The notes beneath the pieces are model-generated. The model was not told where the DNA came from and searched no databases. It worked only from the letters and a program-made list of their open reading frames with translations. DNA of 64,000 nt from Novosphingobium sp. Leaf2 (GTDB lineage Bacteria; Pseudomonadota; Alphaproteobacteria; Sphingomonadales; Sphingomonadaceae). The translations under genes were made by a program, and so were the position numbers. Location: NCBI RefSeq assembly GCF_001421325.1, contig NZ_LMJY01000006.1, positions 34,959 to 98,958 on the forward strand, given 5' to 3'. Below, in pieces: positions 56,057 to 64,000 of the stretch (within the stretch, counting starts at the first letter, position 1; each line of letters opens with the position of its first letter).

Positions 56057-57865
56057 TTATGCCGGGGCGGGCACATCGCCCTTCCGGCGATTGGCGACCA
56101 CCACCCGGTCCCGTCCGGCCTCCTTGGCTCGCATCAGTGCGGCGTCCGCCGTCGCGATGAGAGACTGCGCCGGCCCGTGATCGGGATAGATCGCAAGGCC
56201 CATCGAGATGGTGACGGCGCCCAGCGCGTGCCCGTCGTGCACCAGATCAAGCGCGGCAATGCGCGCCTGGATCTGGCTGACCCGTTCCAGCGCGCGCGGC
56301 TCGTCCAGCCCCGGCATCAGCATCAGGAATTCCTCGCCGCCATAGCGGAATACCAAGTCGTCGTCGCGGATCGCGCTGGCAAGAACGCCCGCGACAGCCC
56401 GGATCACGAGATCGCCGGCATCGTGGCCGAACTGGTCGTTCAGACGCTTGAACAGATCGATGTCCATCATCAGACAGGCCAGCGTGCGCCCCGCCGCATC
56501 GGCGGCCACCACCAACCGGCCCAGCACGTCGCTCAGATCGTGGCGGTTGCGCAGGCCGGTCAAGGGATCGAACAGCGCTTTTTCGTGCAGTTCTGCGCGC
56601 AAGTTGAGGTTCGCCAGCGCCAGCCCGATCGTTTCGGACATCAGTTCTATGTAGATCGCCGTGGACGCGTCGGGCGCGCTGGTTCCATTCAGGTTTTCCA
56701 AAGCCAGCAGGCCGATCGTCTCGCCCTGCGCGGTCAGCGGCACGCAGATCGTAGCCGGGCGCGCATCGGTGGCGACGTGCCGGCAGGGTACATCGTCGAG
56801 CGCCGCGCCGGGACTGTGGATCTGCCCGCGGCGCAGCGCCCAGCAATCGTCGGGATCTAAGCTCGCGTCGCTGCCTTGCGGGCCGAGCCAGCGCGCGTTG
56901 CAGACCATCAGCCCCAGCCGCGCGTCCAGCGTATAGAGACGCCCCGCCAGATGCGGCGCGATCCGGGGGGCGAAGATCCCCACCACTTCGTACAGATCGT
57001 CTACAGATTCGCACCCCTGCAGGCGCTGCGTCATGCGGGCGAGCAGATCGCGCACTGCCCAGTCGGCATCGCGTTCGCGTTCCAGGCGCTGGCGCTCCAG
57101 ACCGTTTTCGCGGAAAATGCGGATGGCGTGCGCCATGTCGCCGATTTCATCGACGTGCGAGAATACCGGCGGCTGGACATCATAATCCTGCTCGGCCAAA
57201 CGGCTCACCACGTCGCTGAGCGTGACGACCGGGCGCAGTATCCGGCGTTTCAGTATGAAACCCAGCACGAACAGGAACAGGATCGCGGTGATGGAAACCG
57301 TGACCTCCGACACGGACCGCAATTGCTGCGACGCTTCGCTGGCCTTGCGGATCACCTCGTCCGAGCGCTGGTCGAGCATGTAGCGGAACCGGCCAAGCAG
57401 GAAATGCGCGCGTTCCAGTTCGCGCTCGTATTCCGGCCCGAACACGATCTTTCGCGCCGTGGCATCGTCACCTTGGCGCATGGCAGCGATCGCAGCCTGT
57501 TGTTCGTCCTGCAAGGTCTCTGCCTGCCGCAAGCCTTCGTGCAGCGAGCGCAGCTCCACGGCGTTCGCTCCGGCATCGCGCAGGCGGGTCAGCCGCTGCT
57601 CCACCGGGCCGATATCCGCAAGGACCCTGTCGTACGCGATCGCGTGGCTGGGATCGCCGGACACCGCGAACAGGCGCGCCTGGTCGGTCAGCTGGGCGAT
57701 GTCGCTTTCCAGTTCGAACGCCAGTTCATCGAACTGGTCCCGCTGACTGACTGCGGCGCGCTCTTCGCGATCGGCGTTGGAGGCCATGAACATAGTCGCC
57801 CCGGCGGCAAGGGTCAGGCAGACGGTGGCCCCGTAGGCCCAGTTCGTGATCGTCGCGATGCGCAT
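56057..57865 (-). CDS. Membrane-bound diguanylate cyclase (HAMP-GAF-GGDEF)
   Basis: 602 residues. A first membrane helix (about 8-28) leads to a periplasmic helical region of about 160 residues rich in Glu and Arg (CHASE3-like), a second helix VTVSITAILFLFVLGFIL, a HAMP segment starting RPVVTLSDVVSRLAEQDYDV, a GAF-like region (TICVPLTAQGETIGLLALEN), and a GGDEF domain from about 435. The active loop is FRYGGEEFLML; five residues upstream RDDD forms an RxxD inhibitory site, so product inhibition is expected. Makes c-di-GMP, which could affect the Tad pilus encoded elsewhere in the window. 79 bases downstream of lysR coordinates, separate promoter likely. Confidence 0.93.
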   Translation of the reverse strand: MRIATITNWAYGATVCLTLAAGATMFMASNADREERAAVSQRDQFDELAFELESDIAQLTDQARLFAVSGDPSHAIAYDRVLADIGPVEQRLTRLRDAGANAVELRSLHEGLRQAETLQDEQQAAIAAMRQGDDATARKIVFGPEYERELERAHFLLGRFRYMLDQRSDEVIRKASEASQQLRSVSEVTVSITAILFLFVLGFILKRRILRPVVTLSDVVSRLAEQDYDVQPPVFSHVDEIGDMAHAIRIFRENGLERQRLERERDADWAVRDLLARMTQRLQGCESVDDLYEVVGIFAPRIAPHLAGRLYTLDARLGLMVCNARWLGPQGSDASLDPDDCWALRRGQIHSPGAALDDVPCRHVATDARPATICVPLTAQGETIGLLALENLNGTSAPDASTAIYIELMSETIGLALANLNLRAELHEKALFDPLTGLRNRHDLSDVLGRLVVAADAAGRTLACLMMDIDLFKRLNDQFGHDAGDLVIRAVAGVLASAIRDDDLVFRYGGEEFLMLMPGLDEPRALERVSQIQARIAALDLVHDGHALGAVTISMGLAIYPDHGPAQSLIATADAALMRAKEAGRDRVVVANRRKGDVPAPA

Positions 57866-57980
57866 GAGAGCAGCGTTAGACGATGATGGTTACTTTTTTG
57901 TACGCAAGCGTGCTGACCGCTGGTCGGATCGTTGCGATGTTGGCGTTTGGGCGTCGGCGAAAGCGCGCCAGAAGTGAGTG

Positions 57981-58943
57981 ATGATCGCGATAGACAACGG
58001 ATTCGAGGAAATCGTCGGCATCGTCGCCGACTGCGAGGTGAGCGCCAGCCGGGTGTGTGCCGCAACGGGCTATCAGCGTCGCCACAGCGGCCCGGTCGCG
58101 GCAGGCGCCTTGGCGTTGCTTGGCCTAGGCGGCGACCGGAGTGGCCGGGACATCCTGCTCGCGCATCCCGATGCCGGTCGCGGCGCGATCCGCCTGGTCA
58201 CGCTTGACGGGCCGGCTGCATCGCCCATGCGCGATGGCGCTCAGGCTTGGGACGCCGGCGGGATCTTCGACATCAACATCCGCGCGCTGCGTGACATCGA
58301 CAGCCTGCATGGTGCGTTTCGCGACGCTGGATTTGTCAGCCCGGCACCGATCATCGACTGGGACTTCGGCCCGCTGGCGGTGCGTGAGGTGGTGGAAAAG
58401 GATGCGGACGGTCTGTGCATCGCGCTCATGGAGCGGGTGCATCCGCCATTGGCGGGGTACGAGACGATTTCGGGGCCGGCTTCGTGGGTGTTCAATTCCA
58501 CCCAGGTGGTCGCCGATTTCGATGCCGCGCGCGCGTTCTTCCTCGACGGGCTGGGATGGCAGCCCGTGCAGGAAACCAGCAGCCCGGCCGGGCGTGCGGA
58601 CGGCGGAAATTGCATGGGCCTTCCGGTGGGACTGGCAAGCGGCATCGACATGCGTATCGGTATTTATCATCCCCACGGCCGGATGGAGGGGTCGGTGGAG
58701 ATCATCGCCTTCGGCTGCGCCGGCCACGATTTTTCCCATGCCGCGCCACCGGGCCGTGGGTGGGCATCGCTGCGTCTGCCAGTCACCAACCTGGACGAAA
58801 AGGCCCAAGCGCTTGCCGCCGCCGGTGCCAAGGTCAGTCCCGTTGTGGTGTTCGAGTGGGCGCCCTATGGGCAGGTGCGCGGCCTTTGCGCAACCACCGC
58901 GTGGGGCGCCCGGTTCGAGATGCTGGAACTGCAGGGGCGGTGA
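57981..58943 (+). CDS. VOC family protein with two glyoxalase-like modules
   Basis: 320 residues from ATG 57981 (a GTG three bases upstream is in frame; GAAGTGAG is the likely ribosome site). The N-terminal module (about 5-125) is degenerate; the C-terminal module begins STQVVADFDAARAFFLDGLG and ends ARFEMLELQGR, with the usual beta-alpha-beta-beta-beta order. Two-module VOC proteins include type I extradiol dioxygenases, but I do not see the His-His-Glu iron set with confidence. Divergent from the diguanylate cyclase and 101 bases ahead of the amine oxidase gene. Confidence 0.8.
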   Translation: MIAIDNGFEEIVGIVADCEVSASRVCAATGYQRRHSGPVAAGALALLGLGGDRSGRDILLAHPDAGRGAIRLVTLDGPAASPMRDGAQAWDAGGIFDINIRALRDIDSLHGAFRDAGFVSPAPIIDWDFGPLAVREVVEKDADGLCIALMERVHPPLAGYETISGPASWVFNSTQVVADFDAARAFFLDGLGWQPVQETSSPAGRADGGNCMGLPVGLASGIDMRIGIYHPHGRMEGSVEIIAFGCAGHDFSHAAPPGRGWASLRLPVTNLDEKAQALAAAGAKVSPVVVFEWAPYGQVRGLCATTAWGARFEMLELQGR

Positions 58944-59044
58944 CACCCCGCGCGTTATCCGCCAGATGGTGAAGCCAAGCCTCTTTGCCCGCCGCGTGTA
59001 TCCTGTGATGTAGCATCCTTGAATAACTGAAGGATCGACGGAGC

Positions 59045-60538
59045 ATGGCGATGGACAGGCGCAGGTTCGCCCTTGGCGCGGCAACCCTTGGTCTAGGCGC
59101 GATGGCGGCCAGCACGCCCTTGCTGGCGGCAACAAAGACCCGTCCCGGCGCCGGAACCAAACCCGTGGCCAAGGCGGCCGCGCGCCAGGCCGGCGAGCCC
59201 GACGTGCTGATCCTGGGTGCCGGCATATCGGGCCTGCAAGCCTCGCACATGCTCGAAGAGCAGGGCCTCAAGGTCGCCATCATCGAAGGCCGGGACCGCG
59301 TGGGCGGGCGGATCATGACGCTGCTGGATCAGCCGGGATACCCCGAGATGGGCTTCAACTCGATGGGTGAGGGCTATGGGCGCGGGCTGGATGTGGCCAC
59401 GCGTGCCGGCGTTACCATGCAGGAAGTGGGTTCACGCTATCGGATCGGTCCGCCGCCCCTGCTGTACATCGGCAACCAGGCTTTCACGCGGGACGAATGG
59501 GCGAAGTTTCCCGGCAACCCGTTTCCCGACGCGCTGAAGACTGCGATGCCTGGCGAACTCGCGGCCATGCTGGTGGCGCAAAAGACACGTCTCAAGGACT
59601 GGAACGCGTGGGCCGACCCGGTTAGCGCGCCGCTGGACATTTCGCTGCACGATTTCCTCAAGCAGCAGGGTCTTTCGGACAAGGCGATCCATCTGGCCTA
59701 CGACATCGCGCCTTACTATGGGCGCAACGCCTACGACGTTTCGGCGCTGATGAGCGAATACAACGATGGTTTCGTGAAAGCGCAGATCGCGGCAGGGCCC
59801 AAATCGTTCGCAGTCAAGGGCGGTAATCTGCTGATGGCACAGGCCCTGGCCAAACAGCTCAAGGGCGACGTGCTGCTTGGCCGTGAAGTTGTGGCGATCA
59901 CACAAGGTGGTGACGCGGGCAGCCGGGTAACCGTGCACTGCAAGGACGGGTCCGTCTTCTCCGCGCCCAAGGTCATCTGCACGCTGCCGTTTTCCACCCT
60001 GCGCAACGTGGCGATAGAGCCGGGGCTGAATGGACTGCAGGCCGAAGCAGTGGCGCAGCTTGGCTATCAGCCGATTTCGATGGTGTTCCTCACCGCCGAT
60101 ACCCCGTTCTGGGAGCAGGACAAACTTGCCCCCGGCATGTGGACTGACGGCGTGCTGGGCAACGTCATTCCCCAGCGATACGGTGAGGATCCCCAGCAGA
60201 TCACGGGTTTCATCGTGCAGGCGCGGGGCAACCTGGCGGATTACTGGGACCTTCTTGGCGCCGAAAACGCCAAGGCGCTGATCGTTGCACGAATCGAGGC
60301 ACTGCGCCCGGCTACCAAGGGCAAGCTGCGCGCACACTCCTATTTCAGCTGGTCGCAGGAACGCTTCAACGTAGGCGATTTCTCTTATCTGGCACCGGGT
60401 CAGGTGAAGTGGATGGCAGACATCGCCAAACCTGCGGGCAACCTGTTCTTCGCGGGCGAGCACACGGCTACCGGTGCGCGCGGGCTGGAAGGCGCGCTGG
60501 AATCGAGCGAACGGGTCGTGCTTGAAGTGATCTCGTAA
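59045..60538 (+). CDS. Tat-exported flavin amine oxidase
   Basis: 497 residues. Twin-arginine signal DRRRFALGAATLGLGAMA points to export of a folded, FAD-loaded enzyme. FAD motif VLILGAGISGLQASHMLEEQ with IIEGRDRVGGRI follows at about 55-90; the C-terminal FAD/substrate segment is LFFAGEHTATGARGLEGALE, typical of monoamine and L-amino-acid oxidases. Substrate unknown. The ATG at 59051 has GGAG at 7 bases and may be the real start, removing two residues. A 6-bp inverted repeat (59015-59020 with 59030-59035) lies just upstream and could form a leader hairpin. Confidence 0.88.
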   Translation: MAMDRRRFALGAATLGLGAMAASTPLLAATKTRPGAGTKPVAKAAARQAGEPDVLILGAGISGLQASHMLEEQGLKVAIIEGRDRVGGRIMTLLDQPGYPEMGFNSMGEGYGRGLDVATRAGVTMQEVGSRYRIGPPPLLYIGNQAFTRDEWAKFPGNPFPDALKTAMPGELAAMLVAQKTRLKDWNAWADPVSAPLDISLHDFLKQQGLSDKAIHLAYDIAPYYGRNAYDVSALMSEYNDGFVKAQIAAGPKSFAVKGGNLLMAQALAKQLKGDVLLGREVVAITQGGDAGSRVTVHCKDGSVFSAPKVICTLPFSTLRNVAIEPGLNGLQAEAVAQLGYQPISMVFLTADTPFWEQDKLAPGMWTDGVLGNVIPQRYGEDPQQITGFIVQARGNLADYWDLLGAENAKALIVARIEALRPATKGKLRAHSYFSWSQERFNVGDFSYLAPGQVKWMADIAKPAGNLFFAGEHTATGARGLEGALESSERVVLEVIS

Positions 60539-60668
60539 CGCCGCCATGAACGTCCCCGGTTTCTGATGGCTGTCGCTGTTCGCACGGCGGACAATTGCGC
60601 GCAGAACCGGGGAAGGGATGCCGGAACAGGGCATGGTAAAACTGTCAGCCGCGAGTGAGAGCCTTTCT

Positions 60669-61592
60669 ATGGAATACGATTACGTTCCTTTGCCGCATCG
60701 GGGGGCTTTGCGGTGGCCGAATGGGGCGCGGGTGGCGCTGATTCTGACGTTCAATCTGGAGACGTGGGATCTGACGAAGGATACGGACAAGCCGTATTAC
60801 GCGGGCGGGCCGGCGATCCTGCCTGACGTGCTTCCGGGCAACACGCCGGACTTTCCCAACTTCACGTGGCGCGAATACGGGCAGCGGGTGGGGATCTGGC
60901 GGCTGTTCGACCTGTTCGATGAACTGGGCGTGCCGGCCAGCTGCACCACCAATGCGGTGACGTTCGAGCGGCGCCGGGCGATGACCGATGCGGTGCTGGA
61001 GCGCGGCTGGGAACTGCTGACGCACAACTGGGAGCAGGGCGAACTGCTGACCAACTTCGCGCACCAGCCCGAGAAGGAGCGCGACATCGTGCTGCGCTCG
61101 CTCGACCAGTTCGAGAAATACACGGGGCGCAAGTCGAAGGGCTGGCTGTCGTCCTCGCTGCGCGGCACGATGCAGACGGCGGACATCCTGGCCGAGCAGG
61201 GCTGCACCTTTTACTGCGACATCATGAACGACGACCAGCCGTTCCTGCTGCGCACGCCGCACGGCCCGATCGTCTCGGTGCCCTATTCGAACGAGATCAA
61301 CGACTTCACGTTCATCACCCGCAAGAACTTCACGACAGACCAGTTCCGCGATGCGCTGATCGAAGAACTTGACGTTCTGTATGCCGAAGGCGCCAAGACC
61401 GGGCGGATCATGAACGTGGGCCTGCACCCCCACGTCTCGGGCCGCGCGCACCGGGTGCGCGCGCTGCGCGAGTTCATCGAACATGCCAAGTCGCTGCCCG
61501 GCGTCTGGTGGGCGACGCGCGAGGAGATCGCGGCATGGTATCTGGAGAACCACGAGGACCACATCCCCGGCCAGCTTGAGGCAAAGAGCTGA
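60669..61592 (+). CDS. Polysaccharide-deacetylase-fold (CE4, PuuE-like) hydrolase
   Basis: 307 residues from ATG 60669, which has GAGAG at a good distance; in-frame ATGs at 60618 and 60633 are alternatives with poorer spacing. The NodB-like barrel is shown by VALILTFNLETWD, RVGIWRLFDLFDELGVPAS, ELLTHNWEQGELLTN and GWLSSSLRGTMQTADILAEQG; IMNVGLHPHVSGRAHR near the end carries the C-terminal His. In this PuuE-like subgroup members act on cyclic or linear amides (allantoinase-type) rather than on polysaccharide; here the usual DD pair is replaced by NLE, so chemistry is uncertain. First of three tightly packed genes. Confidence 0.82.
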   Translation: MEYDYVPLPHRGALRWPNGARVALILTFNLETWDLTKDTDKPYYAGGPAILPDVLPGNTPDFPNFTWREYGQRVGIWRLFDLFDELGVPASCTTNAVTFERRRAMTDAVLERGWELLTHNWEQGELLTNFAHQPEKERDIVLRSLDQFEKYTGRKSKGWLSSSLRGTMQTADILAEQGCTFYCDIMNDDQPFLLRTPHGPIVSVPYSNEINDFTFITRKNFTTDQFRDALIEELDVLYAEGAKTGRIMNVGLHPHVSGRAHRVRALREFIEHAKSLPGVWWATREEIAAWYLENHEDHIPGQLEAKS

Positions 61593-61594
61593 TT

Positions 61595-62746
61595 GTGGCG
61601 CGTACCGAAACGATCGTAGTGGTGGGTGGCGGCATCGCGGGAATGACCGCCGCCGCGGCACTGGCGCAGGAAGGGTTCGCGGTCACGCTGCTGGAAAGCG
61701 CGCGCGAATTTGGCGAGATCGGGGCAGGCGTCACGCTGTCGCCCAACGCGATGAAGGGCCTCGATTTCATCGGCGTGTGCGAGGCGGTCGCCAGCGCCGG
61801 GGTCGAGCCTGCGCGCCAGCGCATCCAGCACTGGCAGGACGGGCGGACCATCGTTGCCAAGGACCGTTCGGACCAGCGCGCCAGGTACGGCGCCCCGTAC
61901 GTGACGATCCACCGCGCCGATCTGCACGAAGTCCTCGTGGGCGCGGCCCGGCGCGCAGGGGTGGACTTGCGCACTAACGCGGGCGTGGTGTCCAGCCAGG
62001 GCAGTACCGTGACGCTGGTAGACGGGTCCACCGTGAGCGGCGACCTGATCGTGGGCGCGGACGGCGTGAAGTCGGTGATCCGCGCGCGGTTCGAGACGAC
62101 CCCGCCGCACTTCACAGGCCACGTCGCGTGGCGCTGCCTGGTGCCGGTGACGCCCGAACTGCAGGAACTGTCGGACTTTCCGGGCATCATCATCGGGCCC
62201 GGCGCGATGATCACGCGCTATAACATCCGTGGCGCCACCGCGATGAACCTGGTGTTCTTTTCCCGGCAGGACGGCTGGAACGAGGAAGGCTGGACGACGC
62301 CGGTCGACCCGCGCGAAGTGCGCCAGGTCTATGCCGGCTGGTGCGACGATGCGCGCACGCTTATCGATGCGGCCTGCCAGCAGCCGATGTACAAGTGGGC
62401 GATCAATGCGCGCACTGCGCTGCCCGGCTGGATCATCGAGGACACCGTCACCCTGATCGGCGATGCCGCCCACGCGATGACGCCGTTCCTGGGCCACGGG
62501 GCGGCCTGCGGCATCGAGGACGCGGTGGTGCTTGCCAGGGCGCTGGGGGCCTCTGCCAGCATTGCCGAGGGTCTCCAGCGCTACGAGGCCGCCCGCCACG
62601 AACGCGCCACCTTCATCCAGGCCGAGAGCAACGCCAACGCGGACCGGATGCAGGGCCAGGACACCGACTTCTTCGGCCTGGAAGGCATGAAGGACGAGGA
62701 ATCGCTGGGCCTGTTCACGTACGACTGCCGCACGGTGCCGGTATGA
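61595..62746 (+). CDS. FAD-dependent aromatic monooxygenase (salicylate/3-hydroxybenzoate hydroxylase-like)
   Basis: 383 residues from GTG 61595, 2 bases past the previous stop. Class A flavoprotein hydroxylase: VVVGGGIAGMTAAAALAQEG at the N-terminus, EIGAGVTLSPNAMKGL, the second FAD/NADPH motif SGDLIVGADGVKSVIRARF (about 150-168) and LIGDAAHAMTPFLGHGAACG (about 288-307). Hydroxylates a phenolic or heteroaromatic acid using NAD(P)H and oxygen; substrate unknown. Stop overlaps the aldehyde dehydrogenase ATG (ATGA), so the three genes form one operon. Confidence 0.9.
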   Translation: MARTETIVVVGGGIAGMTAAAALAQEGFAVTLLESAREFGEIGAGVTLSPNAMKGLDFIGVCEAVASAGVEPARQRIQHWQDGRTIVAKDRSDQRARYGAPYVTIHRADLHEVLVGAARRAGVDLRTNAGVVSSQGSTVTLVDGSTVSGDLIVGADGVKSVIRARFETTPPHFTGHVAWRCLVPVTPELQELSDFPGIIIGPGAMITRYNIRGATAMNLVFFSRQDGWNEEGWTTPVDPREVRQVYAGWCDDARTLIDAACQQPMYKWAINARTALPGWIIEDTVTLIGDAAHAMTPFLGHGAACGIEDAVVLARALGASASIAEGLQRYEAARHERATFIQAESNANADRMQGQDTDFFGLEGMKDEESLGLFTYDCRTVPV

Positions 62747-64000
62747 GCGCGCTCCCCTTCGACGGCCACGCCATCGCGCCCGAAACGCAGGCCTTCCTGG
62801 CCTCCACTCACCAACTGCTGATCGGCGGCGCATGGGTGGAAGGCAGCGGCGAGCTTGCGGTTACGGACCCGGCCACGGGGCTTGAACTCACCCGTGTCCA
62901 GACCGGTGGCGCGGCCGAGGTCGACCGGGCGGTCATCGCCGCACGCCGTGCCTTCGATGGCCCGTGGAGCCGGATGACGGTGGCGGAACGCACCGCGCTG
63001 ATGCACCGGCTCGCCCGGATCATGGAACAGCACGCCACGCTGCTGACCCAGCTCGACATCCTCGACAACGGCATGCCGGGTTTTATCGCCGGCCTCACCA
63101 CCGCCAACTGCGTCGAGATGATCGACTACTATGCTGGCGCGATCATGCGGATCGAGGGGACGACCACCGCTCCGCCGCGCCACATCGCCACCGAAACCGA
63201 GGCGCTGACCTACACCTTGCGCGAGCCGGTGGGGGTGGTGGGCCAGATCGTGCCGTGGAACGTCCCGCTCTCCACCGCGATCCTGAAGCTCGCACCGGCG
63301 CTGGCGGCGGGCTGCACGGTCATCCTCAAGCCGTCGGAGGAAACTCCGCTGTCGGTGCTGGCGCTGGGCCAGATGGTGCTCGATGCCGGCTTCCCGGCCG
63401 GCGTCGTCAACATCGTCAACGGCCTTGGCGCCGAAGCCGGGGCGGCGATCGCCGCGCATCCGGGGATCGACAAGGTCTCGTTCACCGGCTCGACCGCGAC
63501 CGGGCGCCGGATCGTCTCGGCCGCGCTGGGCAATCTCAAGAAGGTCAGCCTGGAACTGGGCGGCAAGAGCCCGGTGGTGATCATGCCGGACGCCGATCTG
63601 TCGCTGGCGATCCCGGGCGTGGCGATGGCAACGTTCTTCCTGCAGGGCCAGAACTGCATGGCCGGCACGCGCATCTTCGCCCACGCCGACATCCATGACG
63701 AGCTCGTCGCCGGGCTCGCGGCGTTCGCCGGCGCGATGACCCTGGGCCACGGGCTGGACCCGGCGACGATGCAGGGACCGATGATCTCGGATGCCCACAC
63801 CGCCAAGGTGATGGGCTACATCGAGGGCGCGCGGGAAAGCGGGGCCACGCTGGTGGCCGGCGGCGCGCGGCTCGACCGGCCCGGCAACTTCGTGCAGCCC
63901 ACGATCTACACCGATTGCCGGCCCGACATGGCGCTGGTGCGCGAGGAAATCTTCGGCCCGGTGATGGCGGTAGATCCCGGAACTGGCGCAACTGATGGCG
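62743..64000 (+). CDS. NAD(P)+-dependent aldehyde dehydrogenase, N-terminal 419 residues (runs off the window)
   Basis: Starts at ATG 62743, overlapping the monooxygenase stop by 4 bases. Family residues are in place: Asn in IVPWNVPLS, Lys in ILKPSEETPLS, FTGSTATGRRI, catalytic Glu in SLELGGKSP and catalytic Cys in QGQNCMAGTRIF, then EEIFGPV near the end. Oxidises an aldehyde to the acid; substrate unknown, presumably made by the co-operonic enzymes. The last ten or so codons after EEIFGPVMAV read DPGTGATDG, which does not resemble the usual continuation of this family (see findings); about 70 C-terminal residues are outside the window. Confidence 0.9.
   Translation, partial: MSALPFDGHAIAPETQAFLASTHQLLIGGAWVEGSGELAVTDPATGLELTRVQTGGAAEVDRAVIAARRAFDGPWSRMTVAERTALMHRLARIMEQHATLLTQLDILDNGMPGFIAGLTTANCVEMIDYYAGAIMRIEGTTTAPPRHIATETEALTYTLREPVGVVGQIVPWNVPLSTAILKLAPALAAGCTVILKPSEETPLSVLALGQMVLDAGFPAGVVNIVNGLGAEAGAAIAAHPGIDKVSFTGSTATGRRIVSAALGNLKKVSLELGGKSPVVIMPDADLSLAIPGVAMATFFLQGQNCMAGTRIFAHADIHDELVAGLAAFAGAMTLGHGLDPATMQGPMISDAHTAKVMGYIEGARESGATLVAGGARLDRPGNFVQPTIYTDCRPDMALVREEIFGPVMAVDPGTGATDG

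Overview
The window is about 64 kb of GC-rich DNA from a gram-negative bacterium. Gene content (ispH-thrB-rnhA block, EgtB/EgtD, Tad/Cpa pilus operon, NodT-type RND exporter, PPDK, many small oxygenase and hydrolase genes) points to an alphaproteobacterium, most likely Sphingomonadales and perhaps Novosphingobium-like. That placement is inference; there is no rRNA in the window. I saw no tRNA, CRISPR array, insertion sequence or phage gene.

Layout. 0-6 kb: end of egtB overlapping egtD (ergothioneine), a secreted CocE/NonD hydrolase, a ClC-type chloride channel with CBS domains and an aldo/keto reductase. 6-13.4 kb: a minus-strand Tad pilus operon, cpaA-B-C-D-E-tadB-tadC, with no cpaF/tadA ATPase where it is normally found and no pilin. 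13.4-19.8 kb: alpha/beta hydrolase plus DAO-type oxidoreductase, then FUSC, rnhA, thrB and ispH, and a lipoprotein.

19.8-39.6 kb is an accessory catabolic region rich in amide and N-heterocycle chemistry: (i) an overlapping trio of RutA-like flavin monooxygenase, isochorismatase-fold hydrolase and MFS transporter; (ii) an SDR; (iii) VOC protein, Rieske oxygenase and a single ORF joining an AraC-type regulator to an acetamidase/formamidase, with a second, stand-alone acetamidase divergent from it; (iv) trhO and a secreted protein of unknown function; (v) MFS transporter, LigB/DODA-type dioxygenase, AtzG-like small subunit, AtzE-like amidase that has lost two of three catalytic positions, Atz/Trz-type amidohydrolase, SGNH hydrolase and TauD/TfdA-type oxygenase.

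39.8-47.8 kb: a DUF4142 stress protein behind an EcfG-like promoter, then an RND efflux operon (small protein, adaptor, pump, outer-membrane factor) whose promoter carries two palindromes that recur over the start codon of the adjacent tetR gene. 48-58 kb: Na+/H+ antiporter, FdhF/YdeP-type molybdoenzyme, ppdK, a LysR regulator and a membrane diguanylate cyclase. Between the molybdoenzyme and ppdK lie an orphan minus-strand terminator (candidate sRNA or leader attenuator) and an operator-like palindrome. 58-64 kb: a double-VOC protein, a Tat-exported amine oxidase, then a tightly packed CE4 deacetylase, FAD monooxygenase and aldehyde dehydrogenase set that runs off the window.

The most unusual items are the AraC::acetamidase fusion with candidate AraC-type direct repeats ahead of its operon, the AtzE-like pseudo-amidase coupled to an AtzG partner, the missing cpaF, and a 15-bp palindrome class shared by the RutA-like operon and ppdK.
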